From Micromonospora pallida (lineage in GTDB: Bacteria; Actinomycetota; Actinomycetes; Mycobacteriales; Micromonosporaceae): a DNA stretch of 64,000 nucleotides. The position numbers and the translations under genes were made by a program. Location: the NCBI RefSeq assembly GCF_900090325.1, contig NZ_FMHW01000002.1, positions 496,001 through 560,000 on the forward strand, in the 5' to 3' direction. This document shows positions 1 through 9,231 of this stretch, piece by piece. How positions within the stretch are numbered: position 1 is the first letter of the stretch; the number at the start of each line of letters is the position of its first letter. Under the pieces are notes generated by a model, which searched no databases, was not told where the DNA came from, and saw only the letters and a list, made by a program, of their open reading frames with translations.

Positions 1-407
1 ATGGGCGGGGCGCCGTGTCGCTCCAGGGCGCGGCGGGACGGGCCGCCGGGTGGTGGCAGCGGTGCCTTGATCGGGTCGTGGCCCCAGTTCATCAGGGACC
101 AGCGCCACTTCGTGTTCCGGACGTCGCCGGAGGGGCGCTGGGCCATGTGCCGGTGGACGTAGCCGACGACCTTGCGCATGTGCTTGAGGTCAGCGGCGGA
201 GAGTTCCGCGCGTTTGCGGCGTAGCAGGTTGACGATCTTCCGGCCGGACTCGTGGCCGACCGACTCGCCGCCCCCGGTGCCCTTCTTGCGCCAGCCGACG
301 TGCTTGGACTCGTCAGTCTCCAGCCACTTCGACAGCTCGCCGGGCTTCATGTTCACCGCGTCCGTGAACTCGCGGTAGGTGTCCCGGCCCTGCTCATCGT
401 TCTTCAT
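1..407 (-). CDS. DUF3140 family protein (3' end cut by window)
   Basis: Reading leftwards from an ATG at 405-407, the frame stays open to the window edge, giving at least 135 residues. It begins MKNDEQGRDTYREFTDAVNM and continues with KWLETDESK, VGHESGRKIV, HMRKVVGYVHRHMAQRP and RWSLMNWGHDP, which I recognise as the DUF3140 family of small actinobacterial proteins of unknown function. Its start overlaps the end of the upstream DUF2945 gene by 14 bases, so the two are probably translationally coupled. DUF3140 and DUF2945 genes often sit together, and DUF2945 has been linked to stress or chromatin-like binding only by domain similarity. The last visible residues are Pro-rich; the stop lies outside the window. 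Confidence 0.8.
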   Translation of the reverse strand, partial: MKNDEQGRDTYREFTDAVNMKPGELSKWLETDESKHVGWRKKGTGGGESVGHESGRKIVNLLRRKRAELSAADLKHMRKVVGYVHRHMAQRPSGDVRNTKWRWSLMNWGHDPIKAPLPPPGGPSRRALERHGAPP

Positions 408-612
408 GGCGCAGCGCCTCCGGCTTGTGTGCGACGTCCCGGCCCGAGTCGTCGTTGCGGATGCGGTACTGCGGGTGTTCGGGAGACGCGTTCACCGTGT
501 GCCCCCGTACGTGCGTCCGGTAGGTCAGCTTCTCCTTGACCACGCCGTGTGCCCGACCGCTGTGGCTGGCCCAGGAGACGTGGTCGCCCTCGCGGAACTC
601 CCTGTCGGCCAT
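394..612 (-). CDS. DUF2945 (TUDOR-like) protein
   Basis: A 72-residue protein with EGDHVSWASHSGRAHGVVKEKL followed closely by HPQYRIRNDDSGRDVAHKPEAL, the full DUF2945 domain (hypervirulence-associated TUDOR fold). The motif G-D-x-V-x-W with a later H-K-P-E-x-L is diagnostic. It is the first gene of a two-gene unit with DUF3140 and overlaps it by 14 bases. No biochemical activity is established; a small beta-barrel binding role is inferred from the fold. Its upstream region is filled by the 22-bp tandem array at 641-816, so promoter strength may depend on copy number. Confidence 0.85.
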   Translation of the reverse strand: MADREFREGDHVSWASHSGRAHGVVKEKLTYRTHVRGHTVNASPEHPQYRIRNDDSGRDVAHKPEALRHEER

Positions 613-618
613 GCCCGC

Positions 619-816
619 GGATTACCCGGCGGGCATGGCCGGAAACCGCGCCGCCCGTGCCCGGAAACCGCGCCGCCCGTGCCCGGAAACCGGGCCGCCC
701 GTGCCCGGGTACCGCGCCGCCCGTGCCCGGGTACCGCGCCGCCCGTGCCCGGGTACCGCGCCGCCCGTGCCCGGGTACCGCGCCGCCCGTGCCCGGGTAC
801 CGGGCCGTCGGCATCA
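619..816. repeat. 22-bp tandem array, 8 copies plus one degenerate
   Basis: Eight head-to-tail units start at 641, 663, 685, 707, 729, 751, 773 and 795, exactly 22 bp apart. Units 1-3 begin GGAAACC and units 4-8 begin GGGTACC (each making a GGTACC site); the rest, CGCGCCGCCCGTGCCC, is nearly invariant. A degenerate unit occupies 619-640. Because 22 is not a multiple of three, the open frames running through it are artefacts. It lies directly upstream of the DUF2945 start. Confidence 0.95.
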
Positions 817-891
817 GCGTCGGCAACCGGGCTGCTGGTGTCGGTCGACCTGGGTAGTGTCGCGGGGACGGACAGCGGGTGCGACGTCGGG

Positions 892-1779
892 TCAGTCGGC
901 CGGCTGCTCCGCGCCGAAGCTCCTGGCCGGCTGCTCCGCGACGGAGGTCCGGGCCGGGTTCTCCGGTTTCTCTGCGACGATGGGTTTCTCGGTGACGAAG
1001 ATGGCGGTGCCGGGGAAGAGGCGGCCGCGTAGCGGGCTCCACTGGCCCCAGATCCCCTCGTGCCCCGTCGGCCACTCGGGTTCCACCAGGTCGAGCAGGT
1101 GGAAGCCGGCGCCGACCAGTTCCCGGATCCGGTCGCCGAGGGTGCGGTGCTGCTCGACGTAGGTGGCGACGCCGTCCTCGTCCTGCTCGACGTAGGGGCT
1201 GCGGTCGAAGTAGGGGTGGACGGCGACCAGCCCGCCCTCGCCCGGGTCGTCGTAGAAGATCCAGCGCATCGGGTGGGTCACCGAGAAGACCCAGCGCCCG
1301 CCGGGGCGCAGCACCCGGGCCACCTCGCGCATCACGGCCGCCGAGTCGGCCACGAACGGGATCGCGCCGAACGCCGTGCAGACGATGTCGAAGGCGGCGT
1401 CGGCGAAGGGGAGGGCCAGCGCGTCGGCCTGCACCAGCGGGACGCGTACGCCGCTGCGGTCGGCGGCCTGGGCGGCGTGCCGCAGCATGCCGGCGGAGAG
1501 GTCCAGGGCGACCGGTCGGGCGCCCTGGGTGGCCAGCCACCGGGCGGCGGCCGCGGCGCCGCAGCCGAGCTCCAGGATCCGCCGGCCGGCGAGATCGCCG
1601 AGCAGCCGGGCGTCGGCCTCGCGCAGCCCCTCCGGGCACCAGACGAAGTCCACCTCGCCCAGGAAGTGGCCGTGTTCGGCCTGGTAGTCGTCGGCGTCAG
1701 CGTCCCACCAGCGGCGGTTGGCCCGGCGCGCCTCGGCGTCGCCGACCCGGCGGCGCAGCACCCGGTTGTCGTCGTCCAC
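892..1779 (-). CDS. class I SAM-dependent methyltransferase
   Basis: A 295-residue protein with the SAM-binding motif I ILELGCGAAAAARW near residues 68-81, the acidic ribose-binding stretch ARPVALDLS, motif QADALALPF and the post-motif ARVLRPGGRW. This is the Methyltransf_11 (UbiE-like) fold. The substrate cannot be read from the sequence. The last ~30 residues are a low-complexity Glu/Pro/Ala tail not expected in the family. It is a stand-alone gene, divergent from rpsA across a 359-bp gap. The start ATG at 1779 precedes MDDDNRVLRRRVG, a charged helix typical of actinobacterial homologues. Confidence 0.85.
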   Translation of the reverse strand: MDDDNRVLRRRVGDAEARRANRRWWDADADDYQAEHGHFLGEVDFVWCPEGLREADARLLGDLAGRRILELGCGAAAAARWLATQGARPVALDLSAGMLRHAAQAADRSGVRVPLVQADALALPFADAAFDIVCTAFGAIPFVADSAAVMREVARVLRPGGRWVFSVTHPMRWIFYDDPGEGGLVAVHPYFDRSPYVEQDEDGVATYVEQHRTLGDRIRELVGAGFHLLDLVEPEWPTGHEGIWGQWSPLRGRLFPGTAIFVTEKPIVAEKPENPARTSVAEQPARSFGAEQPAD

Positions 1780-2138
1780 GCGACCACGCTAGGCCCCGCC
1801 CAGTCGGCGGCCGTCGGCGGTGCCGGCGCACGGCGGTGGCCGCTGTGACGGCTGTTACATGGCTGGGGGATTGCGGGCGATTCTTCGGCTTTCGCAGCTG
1901 ACGCGCCCCGGAGAGAGTGGGAGGGCTTGCACGCTGTGGTAATGCACCGGGTAGGCTAGAGGATGCGCTCGCGGATCGTGTGTCTCGGCAGGGAGCAGGC
2001 GCGCGGTCAACGGAGCCACATCACATGATCTCACTAGACGATCGTTCGGTGTGCCCGGAGGCGGATCCGCTGGCGCGAACAGGTCACTGCGACACGAGCC
2101 GTGCTGTGACACACCATCCGACCGGAGCAACCGCCCAC
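1780..2138 (+). promoter_or_regulatory. rpsA upstream region with candidate promoter
   Basis: This 359-bp gap has a candidate housekeeping promoter: TTGCAC at 1927-1932 and TAGGCT at 1952-1957, 19 bp apart. That would give a leader of about 175 nt. The leader can form a hairpin around GTCAC (near 2083) and GTGAC (near 2105), which could serve autoregulation of the S1 gene, although nothing in it is diagnostic. A weak CGGAG ribosome site lies about 11 bases before the ATG. Confidence 0.5.
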
Positions 2139-3626
2139 ATGACGAGCAGCATCGAGGCCCCCTCGAGCGCCACCCGGGTCACCCACGACGATCTCGGTTC
2201 CGAGGAAGCTTTCCTCGCCGCGATCGACGAGACCATCAAGTACTTCAACGACGGCGACATTGTCGAAGGCACCGTCGTCAAGGTCGATCGGGACGAGGTC
2301 CTGCTCGACATCGGCTACAAGACCGAGGGTGTCATCCCCTCTCGGGAGTTGTCGATCAAGCACGACGTGGACCCGGCCGAGGTGGTGTCGGTTGGTGACC
2401 ACATCGAGGCGCTCGTCCTCCAGAAGGAGGACAAGGAGGGGCGTCTGATCCTCTCCAAGAAGCGGGCGCAGTACGAGCGGGCCTGGGGCACGATCGAGAA
2501 GATCAAGGACGAGGACGGCGTCGTCCGCGGCTCGGTCATCGAGGTGGTCAAGGGTGGCCTCATCCTCGACATCGGGCTGCGCGGCTTCCTGCCCGCCTCC
2601 CTGGTCGAGATGCGTCGGGTGCGGGACCTCCAGCCGTACGTCGGCCGGGAGCTCGAGGCCAAGATCATCGAGCTGGACAAGAACCGCAACAACGTGGTTC
2701 TGTCCCGCCGGGCCTGGCTCGAGCAGACCCAGTCCGAGGTGCGCACCGAGTTCCTCAACAAGCTCCAGAAGGGGCAGGTCCGCAAGGGCGTCGTCTCCTC
2801 GATCGTCAACTTCGGCGCGTTCGTCGACCTTGGCGGCGTGGACGGTCTGGTGCACGTCTCCGAGCTGTCCTGGAAGCACATCGACCACCCGTCCGAGGTC
2901 GTCGAGGTGGGCCAGGAGGTGGAGGTCGAGGTCCTCGACGTCGACCTGGACCGCGAGCGGGTCTCGCTGTCGCTGAAGGCGACCCAGGAGGACCCGTGGC
3001 GTCAGTTCGCCCGCACCCACGCGATCCAGCAGATCGTGCCGGGTAAGGTCACCAAGCTGGTGCCGTTCGGTGCCTTCGTCCGGGTGGACGACGGCATCGA
3101 GGGTCTGGTCCACATCTCCGAGCTGGCCGAGCGCCACGTCGAGATCCCGGAGCAGGTCGTCCAGGTCGGCTCCGAGGTCATGGTCAAGGTCATCGACATC
3201 GACCTCGAGCGGCGGCGGATCTCGCTCTCGCTCAAGCAGGCCAACGAGGGCTTCGTCGAGGGCGAGGAGCACTTCGACCCGACCCTCTACGGCATGGCCG
3301 CGACGTACGACAACGAGGGCAACTACATCTACCCGGAGGGCTTCGACCCGGAGACGGGCGAGTGGCTCGAGGGGTACGACAAGCAGCGCGAGACCTGGGA
3401 GAACCAGTACGCCGAGGCGCGTCAGCGCTGGGAGGCCCACACCAAGCAGGTGCAGAACTCCCGGGCCGCCGACGCCGAGGCCGCTGCCAACCCGGCTCCC
3501 GCGGTCACCGGCGGCGCCACCTCGACCACCCCGGCCCCGAGCCGGCAGACCGAGGAGCCGTCCGGCACCCTCGCCACCGACGAGGCGCTCGCCGCACTGC
3601 GGGAGAAGCTCGCCGGCGGTAAGTGA
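2139..3626 (+). CDS. rpsA: 30S ribosomal protein S1
   Basis: A 495-residue protein with four consecutive S1 RNA-binding repeats, seen as recurring G-x-V-x3-x-G-x-[FL]-V-D-[IL]-G patterns (GTVVKVDRDEVLLDIG, GSVIEVVKGGLILDIG, GVVSSIVNFGAFVDLG, GKVTKLVPFGAFVRVD). Each is followed by V-x-V-L-D-x-D, and in repeats 3-4 by R-x-SLSLK. It binds mRNA and helps load it on the 30S subunit. Four repeats and about 500 residues are normal for actinobacteria (six in E. coli). The frame extends further upstream, but MTSSIEAPSS at 2139 matches the family N-terminus. The C-terminal 60 residues are a disordered Ala/Pro/Thr tail. A strong terminator follows. Confidence 0.97.
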   Translation: MTSSIEAPSSATRVTHDDLGSEEAFLAAIDETIKYFNDGDIVEGTVVKVDRDEVLLDIGYKTEGVIPSRELSIKHDVDPAEVVSVGDHIEALVLQKEDKEGRLILSKKRAQYERAWGTIEKIKDEDGVVRGSVIEVVKGGLILDIGLRGFLPASLVEMRRVRDLQPYVGRELEAKIIELDKNRNNVVLSRRAWLEQTQSEVRTEFLNKLQKGQVRKGVVSSIVNFGAFVDLGGVDGLVHVSELSWKHIDHPSEVVEVGQEVEVEVLDVDLDRERVSLSLKATQEDPWRQFARTHAIQQIVPGKVTKLVPFGAFVRVDDGIEGLVHISELAERHVEIPEQVVQVGSEVMVKVIDIDLERRRISLSLKQANEGFVEGEEHFDPTLYGMAATYDNEGNYIYPEGFDPETGEWLEGYDKQRETWENQYAEARQRWEAHTKQVQNSRAADAEAAANPAPAVTGGATSTTPAPSRQTEEPSGTLATDEALAALREKLAGGK

Positions 3627-3641
3627 TCCACAGGCACCATC

Positions 3642-3690
3642 GGAAGGCCCCGTCCCCGGCTCCCCACGGTGGACGGGGCCTTCCCCTTTT
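3642..3690 (+). terminator. rpsA intrinsic terminator
   Basis: GGAAGGCCCCGTCC at 3642-3655 pairs perfectly with GGACGGGGCCTTCC at 3671-3684 (14 bp) across a 15-nt loop, and is followed by CCTTTT. It begins 16 bases after the rpsA stop. Confidence 0.9.
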
Positions 3691-3767
3691 CTCCACCCCG
3701 GTTGGGCCGGTTTCTCCACCCCCGGTGGGGCCGACCGAGGGTGGTCGGGTTCACTGATGCGGTGTTG

Positions 3768-4940
3768 ATGGTGGGGCTGACCGGAGGCATCGGTTCCGGC
3801 AAGAGCGCGGTGGCGGCGCGGTTGGGGCAACTCGGCGCGGTGGTGATCGATTCGGACCGGATCGCCCGGGAGGTGGTCGCCCCGGGTAGCGAGGGGCTCG
3901 CCGAGATCGTCGCCACCTTCGGCCCGGGGGTGCTCGCCCCGGATGGGTCGCTCGACCGGCCGGCGCTCGGGGCCGTGGTCTTCGGCGACGAGGCGGCCCG
4001 CCGTCGACTGGAGGCGATCACTCACCCCCGGGTGCGGGCCCGCAGCGCCGAGCTGGCTGCCGCCGCGCCGCCGGACGCGATCGTCGTCAACGACGTACCG
4101 CTGCTGGTCGAGGTGGGGCTGGCCCCGACGTACCACCTGGTGGTCGTGGTGCAGACGGCGCCGGAGATCCGACTGGCCCGACTGGCGCGGGACCGGGGGA
4201 TGAGCCGGGCGGAGGCCGAGCGGCGGATCGCGGCCCAGGCCGACGACGCCCGGCGGCGGGCCGCCGCCGACGTGGTGCTCAGCAACGACGCCACCCTCGA
4301 CGATCTGCACGTCGCGGTGGACGCGCTCTGGCACGGACGACTCGTGCCGTACGAGGAGAACCTGCGGCACCGCCAGCCGGTGTGGGTACGGCAGGTCCAG
4401 CTCGTCGATCCGGACCCGACCTGGCCCCAGCAGTACGACCGACTCGCCGCCCGGATCCGCCGCGCGGTGGCCCCGGTCGACGTGCGGATCGACCACATCG
4501 GGTCGACCGCTGTGCCCGGTCTGCCCGCGAAGGACGTCATCGACATCCAACTCGGAGTGCCCTCACTCGCCGAGGCGGACGACCTCGCCGAGCGCCTCAC
4601 CGCCGCCGGGTTCCCGCGTTTTCCGGGTCGCTGGTGGGACACTCCGCACCCGGCCGGCGGCCAGCCCTGGGACAAGCGGTTGCACGGCAGCGCCGACCCG
4701 GGCCGGCGGGTCCATCTGCACGTCCGCGAGGCCGGCTCGCCGGGCTGGCGGTACGCGCTGCTCATGCGTGACCACCTGCGCGCCGACCCGGAGCAGCGGG
4801 CTGCCTACCTGGCGGTGAAGCGGACGGTGGCGGCGGCGAACCCGGACAGCGCCGGTTATGCCACGGCCAAGGAACCGTGGTTCGACGAGGAACACGTACG
4901 TGCCGAGGAGTGGGCCGCCCACACCGGCTGGCGCCCCTGA
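3768..4940 (+). CDS. coaE: dephospho-CoA kinase fused to GrpB/UPF0157 domain
   Basis: Residues 1-200 are dephospho-CoA kinase, the last step of coenzyme A synthesis (ATP phosphorylates the ribose 3'-OH). The P-loop GLTGGIGSGKS is at residues 3-13, followed by VIDSDRIAREVV and the lid region RLARLARDRGMS. Residues ~205-390 are a GrpB domain: VDPDPTWPQQYDRL, DHIGSTAVPGLPAKDVIDIQ and HLHV. The same two-domain architecture is found in Mycobacterium CoaE, so the fusion is normal for actinobacteria; the GrpB half is catalytically obscure, with a nucleotidyltransferase-like fold. The ATG at 3768 is used here; GTG 3762 and TTG 3765 are alternatives two and one codons upstream and fit an AGGGTGG site slightly better. 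Confidence 0.93.
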   Translation: MVGLTGGIGSGKSAVAARLGQLGAVVIDSDRIAREVVAPGSEGLAEIVATFGPGVLAPDGSLDRPALGAVVFGDEAARRRLEAITHPRVRARSAELAAAAPPDAIVVNDVPLLVEVGLAPTYHLVVVVQTAPEIRLARLARDRGMSRAEAERRIAAQADDARRRAAADVVLSNDATLDDLHVAVDALWHGRLVPYEENLRHRQPVWVRQVQLVDPDPTWPQQYDRLAARIRRAVAPVDVRIDHIGSTAVPGLPAKDVIDIQLGVPSLAEADDLAERLTAAGFPRFPGRWWDTPHPAGGQPWDKRLHGSADPGRRVHLHVREAGSPGWRYALLMRDHLRADPEQRAAYLAVKRTVAAANPDSAGYATAKEPWFDEEHVRAEEWAAHTGWRP

Positions 4941-5030
4941 CCGGCCCGCCTGCCTGCTGGGCCTGGGTGTCCCGGTTGCCCTTCTGCCGGGGCGGGGCCG
5001 GATGGGTTCCTGCCGGGTGAGCCCGGACGG

Positions 5031-7046
5031 TCAGCGGGGTGGCCGGGCGGGCGGCACCGGGGGCAGCCGGGGCACCGGCGCCTGTACCAGGTCGAGTTGG
5101 GCCCACGCGCCGATCCCGGTCCGCAGCTCCAGCCGGCGTAGCACGCCGGAGCGGTCGAGCCAGTACCGGAAGGCGTTTCGTCCGGCGCGTACCTGGACGA
5201 CGTCCACCTGTCGGCCACCAGTGCTGTCCCGGCGTAGCCAGGTGGTGCGGGCCTGTTCCGGCGGGGTCCGCCCGGCCCGCAGCGCCGATCCGACCAGCAG
5301 GTCCAGGTCACCCGACCCGGTCCGTGCCCGCTGCCAGCGCACCTCGTGGGGCGGCGGCAACGGCGGCCGGGCGTCCGGGGCCTCGTCCCCGGCCGGGACC
5401 TCCGTGCGGGCCACGCCCGACCGGTCGTAACGCGCCAGGGTCCGGCGTCCGGCAGCGGCGAGATCGGTGGTGGCGAGGTACGCGACCTGCCCGCCCCAGT
5501 CCAGCCAGCCACCGCCGCGCAGGTTGACGCCGCTGCCCGCGGGGACGGCCAGGACCAGCGCGGTGCCGCCGAGAGCCCGGTTGCGGACGGGCATCAGGAT
5601 CAGCCGGTCCGCCTCCTCCCGGGTCAGCTCCCGGGGAAGTCCGGGGGCGCCACCGAGGGCCGCCACCGGGGGCAGCGGCGGGCGGTGCGACCGGTCCAGG
5701 TCCAGCGTGACCGGCACCGTGCCGGCCAGCCGGGCCGTCAGCCGGTACAGCCGGGCGTCCCGGTCCACCCAGTAGCGCCACCCGGCGTCGGCCGACTGTC
5801 GCGTGGGGGCACTGCTGGCGGGGGTGGCGGTCGGCAGCGGTGGCGCGCCGGTCGTACGGAACACGTCGACCGGGATGCGGCCGACGGTGTCCCGGTCCAC
5901 CCAACGTGCGGTGCCGGAACGCAGCGGCTCGACCGGGTCCGGACGGTCGGCCGACAGTGCGAAGAGCAGATCGAGGAGAGCGGCCAGCGGCGGATCGCCC
6001 GGCAGGTCGTGGATCCGCCAGTTGTCGGCCGGTGGCACCAGCGGGGGAACCGCCGGGGTGAGCACAGCGGCCGGGTCGGGACGGACCGCCACCAGGTCGG
6101 GGGTCGCCTGCACCAACCCCCGGACCGGACCCGCCCCGGGACCACCGACGTCGAGGTAGACCAACGGCCGGGTCCAGTCGACCCACCCGACCGCCTCGAC
6201 GCGGTCACCGCCGTGGCCCACGGTGGCCCGTAGCTGGGCACGCCCGTCCCGGTAGTTTGTGACCCGGACGGCGGCCAGCCGCTCGGCCTCAGCGAGCGTG
6301 AGCGCCCGGGCCGGTTCGGGCGGTTCGGGCCGCCAACTGAGCAGTACGGCGACCAGGACGGTGGCGGTGACGGCGGCGATGGTGCCGAGCCCGACCAGGA
6401 CGCTGCGCCGCCGTCGGGTCGAGCGCGCCGACCCGCCGTCCCGGTCGTCGCTGCCGTCCGGCTGGTGCGCGTCGTCTCGGTCGTGCCGGTCGTCCTGGTC
6501 CGGCTTGTTGTTTCGGTCCTCGCCCTGGTCGGCCTCATCTCGGTCGTCCGCGTCGTCCGCGTCGTCCGCGTCGTCCGCGTCGTCCGCGTCGTCCGCGTCG
6601 TCCGCGTCGTCCGCGTCGTCCGTGTCGTCCGTGTCGTCCTGGTCGTCCGTGTCGTCCGTGTCGCTCGGGTCGTCCGCGTCGTCCTGGTCGTCCGCGCGGC
6701 TCTGGTCGTCGGCATCGCCCTGGTCGGCGTCCGGTTCGCCAGCGTCCGGTTCGCCGCAGGCGTCCGTGGGGGTGCCGCCCGGGGCGGGCACGCGTCCGGA
6801 CTCCGGGTCGGGCGTTGTCTCCACGAGTGGTTGAACGGCCCGACCGGGCTGGGGTGACGAGTGGGGCCGCTCGCGGCGGCCGGTCTGCGCACTCGGCGCG
6901 ACCGCGTCGGGGGCGCACGCCGGTCGACCCGGGTGCCGCAACCCCTGCGCCGGGCGGGTCGGCCATCGAAGGCCGGGCCCCGGCCCGGTCGGCCGCCGCG
7001 AGCGGCCTACGCTGCTCACCTTAGCCTGGTGAGATGTAGCCCACAA
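5031..7046 (-). CDS. single-pass membrane protein with Asp-rich repeat and extracytoplasmic domain
   Basis: A 671-residue protein I cannot assign to a named family. Residues ~96-203 are extremely acidic, built largely of D-D-A and D-D-T triplets. A basic stop (RRRR, 211-214) leads into one transmembrane helix (about 215-237, [21 protein letters not shown]). The remaining ~430 residues should lie outside the membrane. They hold three repeats of a module containing W-x-D-W/RDT-x-G followed by V-D-V-[FV]-[RQ] and W-R/F-R-Y-W-[LV]-D-R-x-[GA], which resembles lipoprotein-like beta domains. The first ~74 residues look non-coding, and GTG at 6824 (VETTPDPES) may be the real start. It runs convergent with coaE and divergent from uvrB. 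The acidic tract would be cytoplasmic if the helix orientation follows the positive-inside rule. Confidence 0.6.
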   Translation of the reverse strand: MWATSHQAKVSSVGRSRRPTGPGPGLRWPTRPAQGLRHPGRPACAPDAVAPSAQTGRRERPHSSPQPGRAVQPLVETTPDPESGRVPAPGGTPTDACGEPDAGEPDADQGDADDQSRADDQDDADDPSDTDDTDDQDDTDDTDDADDADDADDADDADDADDADDADDRDEADQGEDRNNKPDQDDRHDRDDAHQPDGSDDRDGGSARSTRRRRSVLVGLGTIAAVTATVLVAVLLSWRPEPPEPARALTLAEAERLAAVRVTNYRDGRAQLRATVGHGGDRVEAVGWVDWTRPLVYLDVGGPGAGPVRGLVQATPDLVAVRPDPAAVLTPAVPPLVPPADNWRIHDLPGDPPLAALLDLLFALSADRPDPVEPLRSGTARWVDRDTVGRIPVDVFRTTGAPPLPTATPASSAPTRQSADAGWRYWVDRDARLYRLTARLAGTVPVTLDLDRSHRPPLPPVAALGGAPGLPRELTREEADRLILMPVRNRALGGTALVLAVPAGSGVNLRGGGWLDWGGQVAYLATTDLAAAGRRTLARYDRSGVARTEVPAGDEAPDARPPLPPPHEVRWQRARTGSGDLDLLVGSALRAGRTPPEQARTTWLRRDSTGGRQVDVVQVRAGRNAFRYWLDRSGVLRRLELRTGIGAWAQLDLVQAPVPRLPPVPPARPPR
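6541..6690. repeat. in-frame 9-bp repeat coding for Asp-Asp-Ala/Thr
   Basis: On the + strand GTCGTCCGC recurs about ten times in succession from 6543, then decays to GTCGTCCGT and GTCGTCCTG variants. It encodes the Asp-rich tract of the membrane protein read on the minus strand. The 9-bp period keeps the frame, so copy number can change without breaking the gene. Confidence 0.9.
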
Positions 7047-7093
7047 TGCGAATATCGAAGCTGGTCAGGCACGCCCCGTCACTCTCGGCGGGG

Positions 7094-7115
7094 TGTCACA
7101 CCCACGGCGTACCGT
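7094..7115 (+). promoter_or_regulatory. PafBC/RecA-NDp-like promoter of uvrB
   Basis: TGTC at 7094-7097, then 12 bases, then TACCGT at 7110-7115. This matches the TGTC-N12-TA arrangement of the mycobacterial LexA-independent DNA-damage promoter. The -10 hexamer ends 7 bases before the ATG at 7123, so transcription should start at or within 1-2 bases of the start codon (leaderless). No ribosome binding site is present, which fits. Confidence 0.65.
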
Positions 7116-7122
7116 TGGGGTC

Positions 7123-9225
7123 ATGGCGCTCGACATCCCCCGTCTCGACGGACGTTTCCAGGTCGTCAGCGAGTTCCAGCCGGCCGGCGACCAGCCCGCC
7201 GCCATCGACGAGCTGGAGCGCCGCGTCCGCCGGGGCGACCGGAACAGCGTCCTGCTCGGCGCCACCGGCACCGGCAAGAGCGCCACCACCGCTTGGCTGG
7301 TCGAGCGGCTGCAACGACCGACGCTGGTCCTCGCCCCCAACAAGACCCTCTGCGCCCAGTTGGCCAAGGAGTTCAGCGAGCTGCTCCCGCAGAACGCGGT
7401 CGAGTACTTCGTCTCCTACTACGACTACTACCAGCCTGAGGCGTACATTCCGCAGACCGACACGTACATCGAGAAGGACTCCTCGATCAACGAGGAGGTC
7501 GAGCGGCTGCGGCACTCCGCGACGATGTCGCTGCTCACCCGGCGGGACGTGATCGTGGTGGCCACCGTCTCGGCGATCTACGGCCTGGGCACCCCGGAGG
7601 AGTACCTCGACCGGGCCGTCCGGGTCACCGTCGGGCAGGAGCTGGACCGCGACCAATTGCTGCGTCGCCTGGTCGATATCCAGTACACCCGTAACGACAT
7701 GGCCTTCCAGCGCGGCACCTTCCGGGTCCGCGGCGACACCCTGGAGATCATTCCGGCGTACGAGGAACTGGCCGTCCGGATCGAGCTGTTCGGCGACGAG
7801 GTGGAGAAGCTCTACTACCTCAACCCGCTCACCGGTGACGTGGTGCGCGAGGTCGACCACCTGCTGATCTTCCCGGCCACCCACTACGCCGCCGGTCCGG
7901 AGCGGATGGAACGGGCGATCCGCGACATCGAGACCGAGCTGGCCGAGCGCCTGGCCGAGCTGGATCGGCAGGGCAAGCTGCTGGAGGCACAGCGGCTGCG
8001 GATGCGCACCACCTACGACATCGAGATGATGCGGCAGGTCGGCTTCTGCTCCGGCATCGAGAACTACTCCATGCACATCGACGGTCGGCTGCCAGGCAGC
8101 CCGCCGCACTGCCTGCTGGACTACTTCCCCGACGACTTCCTCACCGTGGTGGACGAGTCGCACGTGACGATCCCGCAGATCGGCGGCATGTACGAGGGCG
8201 ACGCCTCCCGCAAGCGGATGCTGATCGACCACGGCTTCCGGCTGCCCAGTGCGGCCGACAACCGACCGCTGCGCTTCGACGAGTTCCTGGAGCGGGTCGG
8301 CCAGATGGTCTACCTCTCCGCCACCCCCGGCTCCTGGGAGCTGGAGCAGGCCCAGGGCGAGTACGTCGAGCAGGTGATCCGCCCGACCGGCCTGGTCGAC
8401 CCGGAGGTGGTGGTCAAGCCCACCAAGGGGCAGATCGACGACCTGATGCACGAGATCCGGCTGCGGACCGAGCGCGACGAGCGGGTGCTGGTCACCACGT
8501 TGACCAAGAAGATGGCCGAGGACCTCTCCGACTACCTGCTGGAGAACGGCATCCGGGTGCGCTACCTGCACTCCGAGGTCGACACGCTGCGCCGGGTGGA
8601 GCTGCTGCGCGAGCTGCGTAAGGGCGAGTACGACGTCCTGGTCGGCATCAACCTGCTCCGGGAGGGCCTCGACCTGCCCGAGGTCTCCCTGGTGGCGATC
8701 CTCGACGCCGACAAGGAGGGTTTCCTGCGCAGCGGCCGGTCGTTGATCCAGACCATCGGGCGGGCGGCCCGGAACGTCTCCGGCCAGGTGCACATGTACG
8801 CCGACAAGATCACTCCGTCGATGGCCGAGGCGATCGACGAGACCAACCGGCGGCGGGCCAAGCAGATCGCGCACAACGAGGCCCACGGGATCAGCCCCGA
8901 GCCGCTGCGCAAGAAGATCCACGACATCCTGGACGACATCTACCGCGAGGCGGAGGACACCGACAACCGCGTCGGTGGCGCCGTACGGCAACTCTCCCGG
9001 GGCAAGGCTCCGGTCAAGGAGACCCGCAGCCGGTCCCGGGTCACCGCCGGCCCGTCCCGGGAGGGCATGGCCCGCGCTGACCTCGCCCAGCTCATCCAGG
9101 AACTCAACGACCAGATGCTGGCCGCCGCCCGGGAGTTGCAGTTCGAGCTGGCCGCCCGGATCCGTGACGAGGTCGCCGACCTCAAGAAGGAACTGCGCGG
9201 TATGGACGCGGCCGGGGTGAAGTGA
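7123..9225 (+). CDS. uvrB: excinuclease ABC subunit B
   Basis: A 700-residue helicase-like damage-verification subunit of the UvrABC nucleotide excision complex. Walker [12 protein letters not shown] lies near residues 44-54; the beta-hairpin that inserts into DNA shows as [12 protein letters not shown]. Other motifs are the DEAD-like [11 protein letters not shown], motif VYLSATPG, helicase motif [11 protein letters not shown] and a C-terminal UVR domain ([28 protein letters not shown]) that contacts UvrC. The ATG at 7123 fits family length; a longer frame from 7093 would overlap the promoter. uvrA and uvrC, elsewhere in the window, share its promoter type. Confidence 0.98.
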   Translation: MALDIPRLDGRFQVVSEFQPAGDQPAAIDELERRVRRGDRNSVLLGATGTGKSATTAWLVERLQRPTLVLAPNKTLCAQLAKEFSELLPQNAVEYFVSYYDYYQPEAYIPQTDTYIEKDSSINEEVERLRHSATMSLLTRRDVIVVATVSAIYGLGTPEEYLDRAVRVTVGQELDRDQLLRRLVDIQYTRNDMAFQRGTFRVRGDTLEIIPAYEELAVRIELFGDEVEKLYYLNPLTGDVVREVDHLLIFPATHYAAGPERMERAIRDIETELAERLAELDRQGKLLEAQRLRMRTTYDIEMMRQVGFCSGIENYSMHIDGRLPGSPPHCLLDYFPDDFLTVVDESHVTIPQIGGMYEGDASRKRMLIDHGFRLPSAADNRPLRFDEFLERVGQMVYLSATPGSWELEQAQGEYVEQVIRPTGLVDPEVVVKPTKGQIDDLMHEIRLRTERDERVLVTTLTKKMAEDLSDYLLENGIRVRYLHSEVDTLRRVELLRELRKGEYDVLVGINLLREGLDLPEVSLVAILDADKEGFLRSGRSLIQTIGRAARNVSGQVHMYADKITPSMAEAIDETNRRRAKQIAHNEAHGISPEPLRKKIHDILDDIYREAEDTDNRVGGAVRQLSRGKAPVKETRSRSRVTAGPSREGMARADLAQLIQELNDQMLAAARELQFELAARIRDEVADLKKELRGMDAAGVK

Positions 9226-9231
9226 CGCGGG

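Noticed and set aside
619..816. The 22-bp array as a CRISPR
   Set aside because: Units are contiguous without spacers, and no cas gene is in the window; it is a tandem repeat.
379..1162. Overlapping Pro/Arg-rich frames across the 22-bp array
   Set aside because: They translate the repeat in all frames and have no start, family or codon logic.
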